Shown here one piece after another: positions 23,853 through 31,031 of a stretch of DNA of 53,883 nucleotides; within the stretch, counting starts at the first letter, position 1, and every line of letters begins with the position of its first letter. The notes beneath the pieces are model-generated. The model was not told the DNA's origin. It was given only the letters and a program-made list of their open reading frames with translations, and did not search any database. The stretch comes from Amycolatopsis sp. CA-126428 (GTDB lineage: Bacteria > Actinomycetota > Actinomycetes > Mycobacteriales > Pseudonocardiaceae), in the NCBI RefSeq assembly GCF_002904335.1, contig NZ_PPHF01000166.1:1-53883 (forward strand), in the 5' to 3' direction. The translations under genes and the position numbers were made by a program.

Positions 23853-26681
23853 ATGAGACACGGCAGGCCGGTCGCGAAACGGGCCGGTGGCGGGGGTTTT
23901 CTCGCCCGGCTCGGGATTCGCGGCAAGCTGAACCTGCTGCTCCTGCCTCCGCTGGTCGCGGTGGCGCTGGTGTCGGTGCCGTTCGTGCTGACGCAGGCGA
24001 CCAGCGCCGGTGCGGCGGCGCAGTCGGCGACGGTGGCGCGGCACGCGCAGCAGCTCGGCGGGTTGATGTGGCAGCTGCAGCGCGAGCGGCTGCTGACGGC
24101 CGCGTTCGTGGCGACGCCGTCGGCGAGCCCCGACCAGATGGTCCAGCAGCAGAAGGTGGTCGACAGCACGGTCGCCGACGTCCGCGCCGCGCTGGGGGCC
24201 GACGCTCCCGACGAGCTTTCCGCGGCGCTGACCCGGATCGGCTCGCTCGGTGAGCTGCGGCAGAACGCCGCCCGCCGCGGCGTCGCGCTCGACAGCGTCG
24301 CCCGTACCTACAACGCCGTGGTCGACGCGGTAATCGATGCACTGCGCCTGGTCCCGCAGCTCACCAGTGACGCCGAGGGCACGCGGGAGCTGACGGCCCT
24401 GGACGCGCTGCTGCGGGCGAACGAGGAGAACTCGCTGCGCGCGATGGCCCTCATCGTGACCGCGGTGTCGCCGGCGGCCGGGCGGCCCATCCTGGACGAC
24501 GCGACCCAGCAGGCGCCGATCTTCGTCGACCGGTTCGTCAAGCAGGGCGACGACGGTGACGACAGCGAGCGCGCCGCCCAGGTCGTCCACGTCGAGCAGA
24601 GCGACGCCGGCCGGCGCGTCGACGACCTCGCCGCCCAGGTCGGCAACCCGCGTGACGCGGCGGGCACCACCCAGTACGTCTCGAGCGTGCTCTCCGCGGC
24701 GGACAGCCACGCGGGGCAGCGGAAACTCGTGCAGGAGCGGGCGATCAGCGAGATCGCCGACTCCGCGACCGAACGAGCCGACAGCGCGGTCCGGCTGGCC
24801 TGGACGGTCGGCCTCGGCGCGGGTGGGCTGTTCCTGCTGGTCGTCTTCCTCGCCGTCGCGGTGTCCCGCTCGATCGCCGGGCCGCTGCGCCAGCTGACCA
24901 CCGCGGCGACGTCGGTCGCCGACCTCGCCGGCACCGAGCTCGTCCGCGTGACCGACACCGAGGAGGCCGAGGAGCAGGTCCCGCGCCTGGCCACCATCGA
25001 CGTCGTCTCCGAAGACGAGCTGGGCAAGCTGGCCGCCGCGTTCAACCGGGTCCAGACCACCGCGGCCGAGCTGGTCGAGCGCCAGGCGCTCACCCGGCGC
25101 AACACCAGCCTGATGTTCGCGAACGTCGCGAAGCGGACGCAGAACCTCGTCGGCCGCCAGCTGGCCCTGATCGACGAGGTCGAGCGCAACGAGCAGGACA
25201 CGCGGCTGCTGGCCAGCCTCTACCGGCTCGACCACCTCTCCACCCGCCTGCGCCGGAACGCCGACAACCTGCTCGTGGTGTCCGGCACCCGCGACGAAAC
25301 GCGGATCGCCGGCCCGATCGAGCTGTCCACGGCGCTGCGCTCGGCGCTCGCGGAGATCGAGGACTACCAGCGCGTCAAGCTCGGTGTCGTCGCCGAAATC
25401 CTGCTGTCGTCGGCCCTCGGTGCCGACCTCGTGCTCGTGTTCGCCGAGCTGCTCGAGAACGCGACGTCGTTCTCGCCGCCGGGCTCGATGGTCGAGGTGG
25501 ACACCATGCTGCTGTCCGACGGCGCCTGCCTGGTGAGCATCGTCGACCACGGCATCGGCATGACCGCGGAGAAGCTGGGCGAGGAGAATCGGCGGCTCGT
25601 CGAGCGCGAACGCCTGGAGCTCGCGCCGACCAGTGTGCTCGGCCTGTTCGTGGTCGGCCGCCTGGCGCGGCGCCACGAGCTGCGGGTCGAGCTGCTCGCG
25701 ACGCCGACCACCGGCGGCGTGACCGCGCGGCTGACCATCCCGGCGCCGCTGTTCAGCCACCGCACCGAGCTGCGGCCGAAGACCGAGCAGGCACCCGTGA
25801 TCCCGGCGCAGGCCGCGCCGCCGATCGCGTCGTCGCCGCGGCACGCCGCGCCGGCCGTCCCGATCGCACCTGCTGTCCCCGCCGCACCGCCTGCTCTGTC
25901 CTCTTTGGACGAACTCCGGCCGGCGGCGCCCGAACCGGTCCCCGACCGGCCCGCCGAACTGCCGGCGCCGGCGATCCCGGCGCTGCTCGGCCACGGCAAC
26001 GGCTTCCGCTGGTTCCGCGAACTGGAACCGGTGTGGCCGGACGCCGAACCCGACGCCGAACTCGCCGAAGCCGCCGAAGCGCCCGAGCCGGTGGCGGCGA
26101 CGGTGTCGTCATCGGAGTCTCGGGGCGGCTTGCGCCGCCGGGTCCGCGGCGCCCAGCTGCCCAGCCCGGGCACGTCCGCGGCGGTGGCCGACACCAAGCC
26201 GCGGCACGACCCGGAAGCGACCAAGGCCGCGATGGACGGCTTCGCGAGCGCCTTCGCGAAGGCCGCCGAGGTCAGCCCGCCCCCCAACGCCTTCGCCAAG
26301 GCCGCCGAGGTCAGCGCGCTGACGGCCGACCCGCCGCCCGCCGCCGTGACCGAACCGGTGTCAGCTGTCCCGGCCCGCGTCCCCGCGGACGCGCCGCTGG
26401 TGGCCACGGCCCCGTTCACGGCCGCCGCGCAGTCGCGCGACGGCCTGATGCGCCGTGTCCCCGGTGCCCAGCTCGCCCCCGGCCTGCGTCAGCAGTCCGC
26501 GGGGCGGCCGCTCGCCCGCGCCGTCGCCAACCGCTCCAAGCGGGACCCGGCGGCCGAACGAGCGGCGTTCGACGCGTTCGCCGCAGGCCTCGCCAAGGCG
26601 GAGGACGTGACGGCAGACAGCCCGCCCCAAGGCGTGGTCGCCGGTCGTGTGATGGAACGAGGAGAAGAGAGCAGGAAATGA
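23853..26681 (+). CDS. Conservon sensor kinase-like protein (NIT domain, HATPase), CvnA type
   Basis: The 942-residue protein has a membrane helix at about 28-48, a nitrate/nitrite-sensing-type extracytoplasmic domain (60-300), a second helix near 310-335 and a HAMP-like stretch. An HATPase region follows at about 440-610 (NVAKRTQNLVGRQLALIDEV, VFAELLENATSFSPPGS, DHGIGM). The last 300 residues are Pro/Ala-rich and carry two related blocks, GGLRRRVRGAQL...FASAFAKA and DGLMRRVPGAQL...FAAGLAKA. Conservon A proteins act with roadblock, DUF742 and GTPase partners as a bacterial G-protein-like signalling complex at the membrane. It is the first of four coupled genes. Confidence 0.92.
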   Translation: MRHGRPVAKRAGGGGFLARLGIRGKLNLLLLPPLVAVALVSVPFVLTQATSAGAAAQSATVARHAQQLGGLMWQLQRERLLTAAFVATPSASPDQMVQQQKVVDSTVADVRAALGADAPDELSAALTRIGSLGELRQNAARRGVALDSVARTYNAVVDAVIDALRLVPQLTSDAEGTRELTALDALLRANEENSLRAMALIVTAVSPAAGRPILDDATQQAPIFVDRFVKQGDDGDDSERAAQVVHVEQSDAGRRVDDLAAQVGNPRDAAGTTQYVSSVLSAADSHAGQRKLVQERAISEIADSATERADSAVRLAWTVGLGAGGLFLLVVFLAVAVSRSIAGPLRQLTTAATSVADLAGTELVRVTDTEEAEEQVPRLATIDVVSEDELGKLAAAFNRVQTTAAELVERQALTRRNTSLMFANVAKRTQNLVGRQLALIDEVERNEQDTRLLASLYRLDHLSTRLRRNADNLLVVSGTRDETRIAGPIELSTALRSALAEIEDYQRVKLGVVAEILLSSALGADLVLVFAELLENATSFSPPGSMVEVDTMLLSDGACLVSIVDHGIGMTAEKLGEENRRLVERERLELAPTSVLGLFVVGRLARRHELRVELLATPTTGGVTARLTIPAPLFSHRTELRPKTEQAPVIPAQAAPPIASSPRHAAPAVPIAPAVPAAPPALSSLDELRPAAPEPVPDRPAELPAPAIPALLGHGNGFRWFRELEPVWPDAEPDAELAEAAEAPEPVAATVSSSESRGGLRRRVRGAQLPSPGTSAAVADTKPRHDPEATKAAMDGFASAFAKAAEVSPPPNAFAKAAEVSALTADPPPAAVTEPVSAVPARVPADAPLVATAPFTAAAQSRDGLMRRVPGAQLAPGLRQQSAGRPLARAVANRSKRDPAAERAAFDAFAAGLAKAEDVTADSPPQGVVAGRVMERGEESRK

Positions 26682-27112
26682 GCATCCCCGCACCTGGCGT
26701 CAGTGTCGAAGCCCAGAACTTCAACTGGCTGGTGAGCCGCTTCGCGCAGCACACCGCGGGCGCGATAGCCGCCATCGCGGTTTCGGCCGACGGCCTGCTG
26801 ATCGCGATGTCGACGGAGCTCGAGCGCTCCAACGCCGACCGTCTCGCCGCGATCTCCTCCGCCATGCTCGGGCTCGCCCACGGCGTCTCCGACAGCCACC
26901 CGCTTGGTTCACCCGACAAGGTGATCATCGAACTCGAGTACGGGTACCTGCTCGTCTGCACGATCAGCATCGGCTGCTCGCTGGGTGTGCTGGCCAACAA
27001 GCAGGCCAGCCTGGGCACGATCGCCTACGAAATGGCGATGTTCGCCAACCGTGCCACCGAGGTTCTGACGCCGGGGCTCATCGAGGAGCTCAAGAACACC
27101 GTCGGAAGCTAA
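26678..27112 (+). CDS. Roadblock/LC7-domain protein, CvnB type
   Basis: The 144-residue protein is a single roadblock/LC7 domain: FNWLVSRFAQHTAGAIAAIA, VSADGLLIAMSTEL, YGYLLVCTISIGCSLGVLAN. In conservons it is thought to act as regulator or scaffold of the GTPase. The ATG overlaps the stop of the sensor gene (ATGA), and GGAG lies about 17 bases upstream with GCAGGAA nearer, so translation is coupled. Confidence 0.94.
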   Translation: MSIPAPGVSVEAQNFNWLVSRFAQHTAGAIAAIAVSADGLLIAMSTELERSNADRLAAISSAMLGLAHGVSDSHPLGSPDKVIIELEYGYLLVCTISIGCSLGVLANKQASLGTIAYEMAMFANRATEVLTPGLIEELKNTVGS

Positions 27113-27179
27113 GCAGCGGCGCTTTGCGCCTCCGTTGAGGGCGGGGGTGGGGGCATGGATGGAGTTAGGGAGCGACGCG

Positions 27180-27533
27180 ATGACCGAAGAACCGGACATC
27201 TCGCTGCTGCGGCCGTACCTGATGACCTCGGGACGGGCCCAGCCGGTCGACCAGAGCCTCGAAATCGAGGCCCAGGTCATGACGTCCCGCCTCGGTGCGG
27301 CGTCGCACCCGAAGCTCACGTTCGAACGCCAGGAAATCGTTTCCCTCTGCCGGAACACGATGTCGGTCGCCGAGGTGGCCGCCATGCTCGGCCTGCACAT
27401 CGGCGTGGCCAGGGTGCTGGTGGCCGACCTCGCCGAACTGGGCTACGTCGTCGTCCGGCGGCCGGGCACCCACAACTCGCACGACCTCGGCATGATCGAA
27501 AGGGTCATTCGTGGACTCGAAGCCATTCACTGA
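27180..27533 (+). CDS. DUF742 protein, CvnC type
   Basis: The 117-residue protein shows the DUF742 pattern: LLRPYLMTSGRAQP at the N-terminus, then a winged-helix-like core EIVSLCRNTMSVAEVAAMLG and LHIGVARVLVADLAELGYV. It is the third conservon component, possibly DNA- or protein-binding. ATG 27180 follows AGGGAG at 7 bases. The GTPase start overlaps its end by 23 bases. Confidence 0.93.
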   Translation: MTEEPDISLLRPYLMTSGRAQPVDQSLEIEAQVMTSRLGAASHPKLTFERQEIVSLCRNTMSVAEVAAMLGLHIGVARVLVADLAELGYVVVRRPGTHNSHDLGMIERVIRGLEAIH

Positions 27534-28110
27534 ACCGGGCACCCGGCCGCCGGCCCCGGTCAAGATCGTCATCGCGGGCGGCTTCGGCGTCGGCAAGACG
27601 ACGGCGGTGTCGTCCATCTCGGAGATCAAGCCCCTCACCACCGAGGCGGCGATCACCTCCGTGGCGGCGACCGTGGACAGCACCGGCCACGTCCCGGCCA
27701 AGACCACCACCACGGTCGCCCTGGACTTCGGCTGCATCACGATCGACGAAGAGGTCAAGCTGTACCTGTTCGGCACGCCGGGCCAGGACCGCTTCGGCTT
27801 CATGTGGCAGGACCTGGTCCACGGCGCACTGGGCGCACTGGTCATCGTCGACACCCGCCGCATGGACGACTGCTACCCGGCGGTCGACTACTTCGAGAAC
27901 GCGGGCCTGCCGTTCGTGGTCGCGGTGAACATGTTCGACGGATCACTCGGCCACAACCTCGAGGACATCCGCTGGGCCCTCGCGGTGAGCGACGACGTCC
28001 CGCTGATCACCTTCGACGCCCGGCAGAAGCTTTCGGTGCGAGACGCGCTGCTGGCGGTGCTGCACAACACGTTCAAGCGGGCCCGAGCCCAGGCAGGTGC
28101 GGGCGCCTGA
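27511..28110 (+). CDS. Conservon small GTPase, CvnD type
   Basis: The 199-residue protein has P loop GGFGVGKTT (about 24-32), switch region TTTVALDFG, G3 motif LFGTPGQDRF and a G4 position VNMFDG in place of the usual NKxD, as is common in this family. It acts as the molecular switch of the conservon complex on the cytosolic side of the membrane. GTG start, overlapping the DUF742 gene. It ends 11 bases before the promoter element of the SRP RNA. Confidence 0.94.
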   Translation: MDSKPFTEPGTRPPAPVKIVIAGGFGVGKTTAVSSISEIKPLTTEAAITSVAATVDSTGHVPAKTTTTVALDFGCITIDEEVKLYLFGTPGQDRFGFMWQDLVHGALGALVIVDTRRMDDCYPAVDYFENAGLPFVVAVNMFDGSLGHNLEDIRWALAVSDDVPLITFDARQKLSVRDALLAVLHNTFKRARAQAGAGA

Positions 28111-28121
28111 GCGGACTTCGC

Positions 28122-28127
28122 TACACT
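28122..28127 (+). promoter_or_regulatory. -10 element of the SRP RNA promoter
   Basis: TACACT ends 7 bases before the 5' end of the RNA helix, an exact TANNNT match. No good -35 is seen. Confidence 0.5.
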
Positions 28128-28134
28128 GATCCAC

Positions 28135-28220
28135 GGACCCCGCGCGGCGTCCACCCTGTGAACCTCCCCAGGGCCGGAAGGCAGCAAGGATAAGCAGGCT
28201 CTGGCGGGTGCGCGGGGTCC
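28135..28220 (+). ncRNA. ffs: Signal recognition particle RNA, small bacterial type (4.5S)
   Basis: The RNA begins GGACCCCGCGC and ends GCGCGGGGTCC, giving a long closing helix. The conserved tip GGCCGGAAGGCAGCAAGGATAAGCAGG holds the GGAA tetraloop and the Ffh-binding asymmetric loop (positions about 28172-28199; the motif is cited here in parts: GGCCGGAAGGCAGC and AAGGATAAGCAGG). Length about 86 nt. The RNA binds Ffh for membrane targeting. It precedes dnaX, ybaB and recR, the usual actinobacterial order. Confidence 0.95.
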
Positions 28221-28242
28221 CCTTCTTTTCGGCTCCGGCTTC

Positions 28243-28258
28243 GGGGCTTCGCCCCTTT
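28243..28258 (+). terminator. Hairpin with T tract after SRP RNA
   Basis: GGGGC-TTC-GCCCC followed by TTT lies 22 bases after the RNA end; CTTCTTTTC also follows the RNA helix directly at 28221-28230. A further GC hairpin, CGGGGGC-CGA-GCCCCCG, lies near 28286-28302 and may serve the convergent gene. Confidence 0.55.
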
Positions 28259-28438
28259 GCCGGGCCTTCACTTCGTTCTTCTGCCCGGGGGCCGAGCCCC
28301 CGGACCCCCACGGTGCCTCGGGTGCGGCCTGGGAGCGCTGCCGGGCCCTCGGTGGCCTGACGTGTTGTGTGGTGTTCCCTGGGTGGGCCCGCAGGCCTGC
28401 CGTGTCATCTGGGGCGCGGGGGTGGGCGGGGCTGGGGA

Positions 28439-29314
28439 TCAGAACAGGCCCAGCACGTCGTCCGGGGGGTTCGGGGGCGGCGGGGCGTCCGCGTCCGTTA
28501 TCGGGGCCGCTCTTCCCGCCAGTTTCCGCAGCTCCGCGCCGTGAACGCACCGTGCCGGGAAGGCCGCCGAGGCCGTTTGGCGGGTCAGCTCCTCCGCGGG
28601 GAGCTCGGCCGCCGAGGCCGCCAGCACCAAGTTGCCGAAGCGGCGGCCGCGCAGTACTCCCGGGTCCGCCAGCAGCAGGACCTCCGGGAAGACCTCGAGC
28701 AGCGTCGCCAGGAAGCGGCGGGCGAACGGCAGACCCGAGCCGTCCGTGATGTTCGCCAGGTAGGTGCCCTGGGTCCGGAGGATGGCCGCGATCGCCCGGG
28801 TTGCCTCCAGCGTCGCCAGGCCGCCGGCCAGGGTGGCCCTCTCGAACGCGTCGACCACCACCAGGTCCGCCGACTCCTCGCGGCGCGTCGCCAGGCCTTC
28901 GCGGCCGTCCGTCACCCGGACGCGCAAGCCCGGCACCCGCAGCCCCAGCTGCGCGCGGACCAGCTCCACCAGCTCGCCGTCGGCGTCGAACACGAGCTGG
29001 CGGGACCCCGGCCGCGTCGCCGCGACGTACCGCGGGAGCGTGCACGCCGCCCCGCCGATGTGGAGTGCGTCCAGGGGGCCCGGTGGCCGCCGGTCCACCA
29101 CGTCCGCGAACCGGCGGACGTAGTCGAACTCCAGGTGGGCCGGGTCGTCGAGGTCGACGTACGACTGGGCGACGCCGTCCACCGACACCAGCCAGGCGTT
29201 GCCGCGGGCGGTGTCGCGGACCAGCTCCGCCGTGCCGAACCGCACCGGGTACCGCCCGGGCACCGGCTCGGGCTTCGGTGTGCGGCTCACGGGATCCGAG
29301 GTTATCGGAAACAT
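28439..29314 (-). CDS. Spermidine synthase-like methyltransferase-fold protein
   Basis: The 291-residue protein resembles actinobacterial fused-type spermidine synthases without the membrane half. LEFDYVRRFADVVDRRPPG and LHIGGAACTLPRYVAATRPG form the nucleotide-binding Rossmann core, followed by VRVTDGREGL and ADLVVVDAFERATLAGGL. Many such homologues lack polyamine activity, so the substrate is uncertain. ATG 29314 has GGAG about 8 bases upstream; GTG 29290 (VSRTPKP) is an alternative. It is convergent with the SRP RNA and divergent, by 55 bases, from the ALF-repeat protein. Confidence 0.8.
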   Translation of the reverse strand: MFPITSDPVSRTPKPEPVPGRYPVRFGTAELVRDTARGNAWLVSVDGVAQSYVDLDDPAHLEFDYVRRFADVVDRRPPGPLDALHIGGAACTLPRYVAATRPGSRQLVFDADGELVELVRAQLGLRVPGLRVRVTDGREGLATRREESADLVVVDAFERATLAGGLATLEATRAIAAILRTQGTYLANITDGSGLPFARRFLATLLEVFPEVLLLADPGVLRGRRFGNLVLAASAAELPAEELTRQTASAAFPARCVHGAELRKLAGRAAPITDADAPPPPNPPDDVLGLF

Positions 29315-29369
29315 TCCGACCGCTCCGGCGATAAGGGAACGGACGATCATCGATCGAGGGGGTTTTACC

Positions 29370-30935
29370 TTGCGTGCAAACGCAGTAATCGTTGCCGCGG
29401 CACTCGCGGCGGGGGTCTTCGCGACGCCCGCGGCCGCGGATGTGCTGCCCGACCGGGCGCAGGCCGTTTCGCTGCTGGAGACCGGCGGTCCGGGCGTGGC
29501 GCGGGCCGCCGAAGCGGCGTTGCTCGGCTCGCCCGCCGACCTGCAGACCTTCCTGGCCACCGGCCGCCGGCAGGCGCAGAACGACGACGAGCGGGTCCTC
29601 GTCACCCAGGCGCTCTCCTCCGGCGGCCCGATCACCAAGCGCACCGCCCAGCGGGCGCTCAGCGGCACCCAGGACGACATCCGCGAATACCTGGCGAACG
29701 GCCTGCCGCTGGCCCGCAGCGCCGACGACCGGATCGCCGTCAGCCAGGCCATGGACACCGGCGGCCCGACCGTCAACGAGCGGGGCACGGAGGTGCTCGA
29801 CAACGGCACGCCCGCCGACGTGCGGGCCTTCCTGGAAACCGGCCTGCAGCAGGCGAAGGACATCGACGACCGCGTCACGGCCAGCCAGGCCATGGCCGCC
29901 GGCGGCCCGGAGGTCAAGGCCGCCGCGCAGGCGGCGTTCGACGGCACGCCGGAGGACGTCCGGTACTTCCTGTCGCTGTGGCGGCAGGTCGCCGCGAACT
30001 ACGACGGCGAAGTCACCGCGGTCCAGGAGCAGCTCGACGCGGCCAAGGCCGCCGCGGCCGGCAACCGGCCCCAGGACGTGAAGCTCGCCGCGGACAAGGC
30101 CGCACAGCTCGCCGCGGACGCGCGAACGGCGAACACCAACCGCCTCGCCGCGCAGCGGGCCCAGAACCAGCAGGACGGCCGGGCCGCCTCGGCCGCCGAG
30201 GCGGCCGCGCAGCAGCAGGCCAGCGAGGCCGCCGCGCGCGCCGCGCAGGCGAAGAAGGACAACGACAAGCTGCTGGCCGACGCGGCCGACCCGGCGCTGA
30301 CCGTGCCGAACGGCCGCAAGGCGTCCGTCTACCTGCTGCGCAACGGCGGTGCCGCCGTCAAGAACGCCGCCCGTGCCGCGCTGAGCGGCTCGGACGACGA
30401 CGTCGTCACGTTCGTGCACAGCGGTCTCGCCGTCGCGCAGGAGTCCGACGACCGCGCCGCCGTCTCGGCGATCGCGGCGGACCCGAACGCCCGCCCCGGC
30501 CTGCGCCAGGCGGCTCGGGACGCGCTCGCCGGCCCGTACGCCGGGGTCGCCGCGCTGCTGCGCACCGGTGACTACCCGGGCCGCGACACCGACGACCGCA
30601 TCGAGGTCAACCAGATCATGGCGGCCGGTGGCCCGGCGACGAAGTCGTGGGCGCAGAACGCGTTGGACGGGACCGTGGCCGACATCCGTGAGTTCCTGGC
30701 CCACGGCCGGGACAAGGCGCACCTGATCGACCTGGACATCTACGTCACCCGGACCCTGGGCGAGGGCCCGGAGGTGCAGGCGGTCGCGCAGGGCGTGCTC
30801 GACGGGCCGGACTCCGGCGCGCAGCACTACCTGGACGTCGAGCTGCCGAAGGCAAGGGCGCGTGACGCGTTCACCGCGGCGCACGTCACCAAGGTGAACG
30901 CTCTGGTCGCCGAAGCGGCGGCCCTGGTCTCCTGA
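29370..30935 (+). CDS. Secreted ALF-repeat (Ala-Leu-Phe) protein
   Basis: The 521-residue protein starts with TTG (GAGGGGG 7 bases upstream) and a signal peptide (RANAVIVAAALAAGVFATPA) cleaved near AAA-DVLPD. The mature part is two arrays of about 40-residue helical repeats of the ALF type (PF03752-like: GGPITKRTAQRALSGTQDDI, REYLANGLPLARSADDRIAV). A long Ala/Gln-rich coiled-coil of about 110 residues separates them (AAEAAAQQQASEAAARAAQA). ALF proteins are abundant in actinomycetes and have no established function. Each repeat carries a conserved DDR/DIR pair. No wall anchor is seen. Confidence 0.85.
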   Translation: MRANAVIVAAALAAGVFATPAAADVLPDRAQAVSLLETGGPGVARAAEAALLGSPADLQTFLATGRRQAQNDDERVLVTQALSSGGPITKRTAQRALSGTQDDIREYLANGLPLARSADDRIAVSQAMDTGGPTVNERGTEVLDNGTPADVRAFLETGLQQAKDIDDRVTASQAMAAGGPEVKAAAQAAFDGTPEDVRYFLSLWRQVAANYDGEVTAVQEQLDAAKAAAAGNRPQDVKLAADKAAQLAADARTANTNRLAAQRAQNQQDGRAASAAEAAAQQQASEAAARAAQAKKDNDKLLADAADPALTVPNGRKASVYLLRNGGAAVKNAARAALSGSDDDVVTFVHSGLAVAQESDDRAAVSAIAADPNARPGLRQAARDALAGPYAGVAALLRTGDYPGRDTDDRIEVNQIMAAGGPATKSWAQNALDGTVADIREFLAHGRDKAHLIDLDIYVTRTLGEGPEVQAVAQGVLDGPDSGAQHYLDVELPKARARDAFTAAHVTKVNALVAEAAALVS

Positions 30936-31019
30936 CCGCACGGCGAAGGTTGTCGGACCCTGGCGGTACTCCGCCGATGCCCCCGCCACCACCCTCAACG
31001 GAGGCGCTGCGCGCCACTG

Positions 31020-31025
31020 TAAGTT
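31020..31025 (+). promoter_or_regulatory. -10 element, probably giving leaderless dnaX mRNA
   Basis: TAAGTT fits TANNNT and ends 6 bases before the GTG of dnaX. There is a weak GGTGG but no well-spaced ribosome site, so a leaderless transcript is likely. Confidence 0.45.
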
Positions 31026-31031
31026 GGTGGC

